Source: Puniceibacterium sp.
Lineage (GTDB): Bacteria > Pseudomonadota > Alphaproteobacteria > Rhodobacterales > Rhodobacteraceae
Direction: 5' to 3'
DNA length: 50,677 bases
Assembly: GCA_024636635.1 (NCBI GenBank)
Contig: JAGXGV010000053.1
Coordinates: forward strand, 1 to 50,677
This document shows, one piece after another, positions 50,302 through 50,677 of this stretch; positions within the stretch are counted from its first letter, which is position 1, and every line of letters starts with the position of its first letter. Below the pieces are notes generated by a model. That model was not told the origin of the DNA. It did not search any database and saw only the letters and a program-made list of their open reading frames with translations. The translations under genes were made by a program, and so were the position numbers.

Positions 50302-50677
50302 GGGGGGCTTTGTCAGGTTCTTCTGTCGGGAGGCGACCAAGAACCGCGCCCCGTTCAGGCAGCCATTTCAGTCGCATAGTTGTTCCACAGGCTGAACGCG
50401 TCAGCCCGAGATTGGCGGTAGGGTGCTGCGGAAATGCGGTGGCGTTTGGCCCGGAAGATGGTCGCGGTCTGATCGTGGACGGATAGAAAACGCTGCGCCT
50501 GGCGTGGGGATTTGAAACGACCCATAATTTTTTCTCTTCGTCGTGTGTGTCGATGCGACGCCTCTGATCGGTTATTCAAACCCTTGTGGGAGCGATGATC
50601 GACGCTCGGGCAAAGGTCACGGACGGCCGCGCCATAGCTGCGCAGTTTGTCTGTCACGAGGACGCGTGGCACACCCC
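50302..50677 (-). mobile_element. IS6-family insertion sequence, partial at contig end
   Basis: The end repeat starts at 50302-50319 and the transposase reads on the minus strand from the window edge to TGA at 50355-50357. The visible 105 residues include T-D-K-L-R-S-Y-G-A-A, G-L-N-N-R-S-E-A-S-H, T-R-R-R-E and F-K-S-P-R-Q-A-Q-R-F-L-S, the IS6-family C-terminus. The front lies beyond the contig; the visible part is intact. Its end repeat also occurs at 40947. Confidence 0.88.

Noticed and set aside
1..50677. tRNA, rRNA, riboswitch and CRISPR features
   Set aside because: None could be recognised on either strand by eye; no array of equal repeats and spacers is present.

Overview
The window is GC-rich DNA whose proteins look like those of a marine or environmental alphaproteobacterium, most likely of the Rhodobacteraceae/Roseobacter group. 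The basis is family resemblance, the codon bias and the IS6-type insertion sequences; no rRNA or other taxonomic marker is present. Bases 1-19 are identical to the Nextera/Tn5 mosaic-end adapter and the right end stops inside an IS6 transposase, so this is probably a whole short-read contig cut at both ends.

Bases 20-5107 hold the 3' part of a large secreted GLUG/MBG-repeat protein and, 7 bases later, a secreted caspase-like protein with Sel1 repeats. A gap with a short-chain dehydrogenase fragment follows. Bases 5663-33640 are a type VI secretion (T6SS) locus. An OmpA-family protein (minus) diverges from a plus-strand operon: PP2C phosphatase, membrane-anchored M15 peptidase, a hybrid with a DotU-like front and a TssM-like periplasmic part, and VgrG. 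This converges on a long minus-strand run read from 32598 down to 12962: secreted protein, ExbB, ExbD, ExbD, TonB-like DUF4384 protein, tssA, tssB, tssC, hcp, tssE, tssF, tssG, FHA protein, tssJ, tssK, tssL (OmpA-fused), tssM, tagF. A DUF6484 gene and a TIGR02270 gene cut off by an IS close the locus. ClpV (TssH), a PpkA kinase and a classical PAAR protein are not in the window.

Bases 33636-41246 are an accessory segment bounded by two inverted, internally deleted IS6-like elements. It also contains ISAzo13 and IS5 fragments, an RND efflux operon whose permease carries one in-frame amber codon, and a small exported protein. Bases 41664-50204 are a stress and envelope block: AI-2E transporter, a repeat-rich PRC-barrel protein, small membrane proteins, a holin-like YqjE-type protein, a DUF3618 protein, YihY/BrkB, DUF421/YetF and a short PRC-barrel protein. 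Four sites matching the alphaproteobacterial EcfG general-stress promoter (GGAAC, 16-17 bases, C/TGTT) lie just ahead of genes in the last two regions, which suggests a shared stress regulon.

The T6SS genes together would make a contractile injection machine: TssB/C sheath, Hcp tube, VgrG spike, TssE/F/G/K baseplate, TssJ/L/M membrane complex, TssA cap, with phosphatase/FHA/TagF post-translational control. The unusual parts are the DotU-TssM hybrid and the ExbBD/TonB-like module, which could add a proton-motive-force-driven envelope component.
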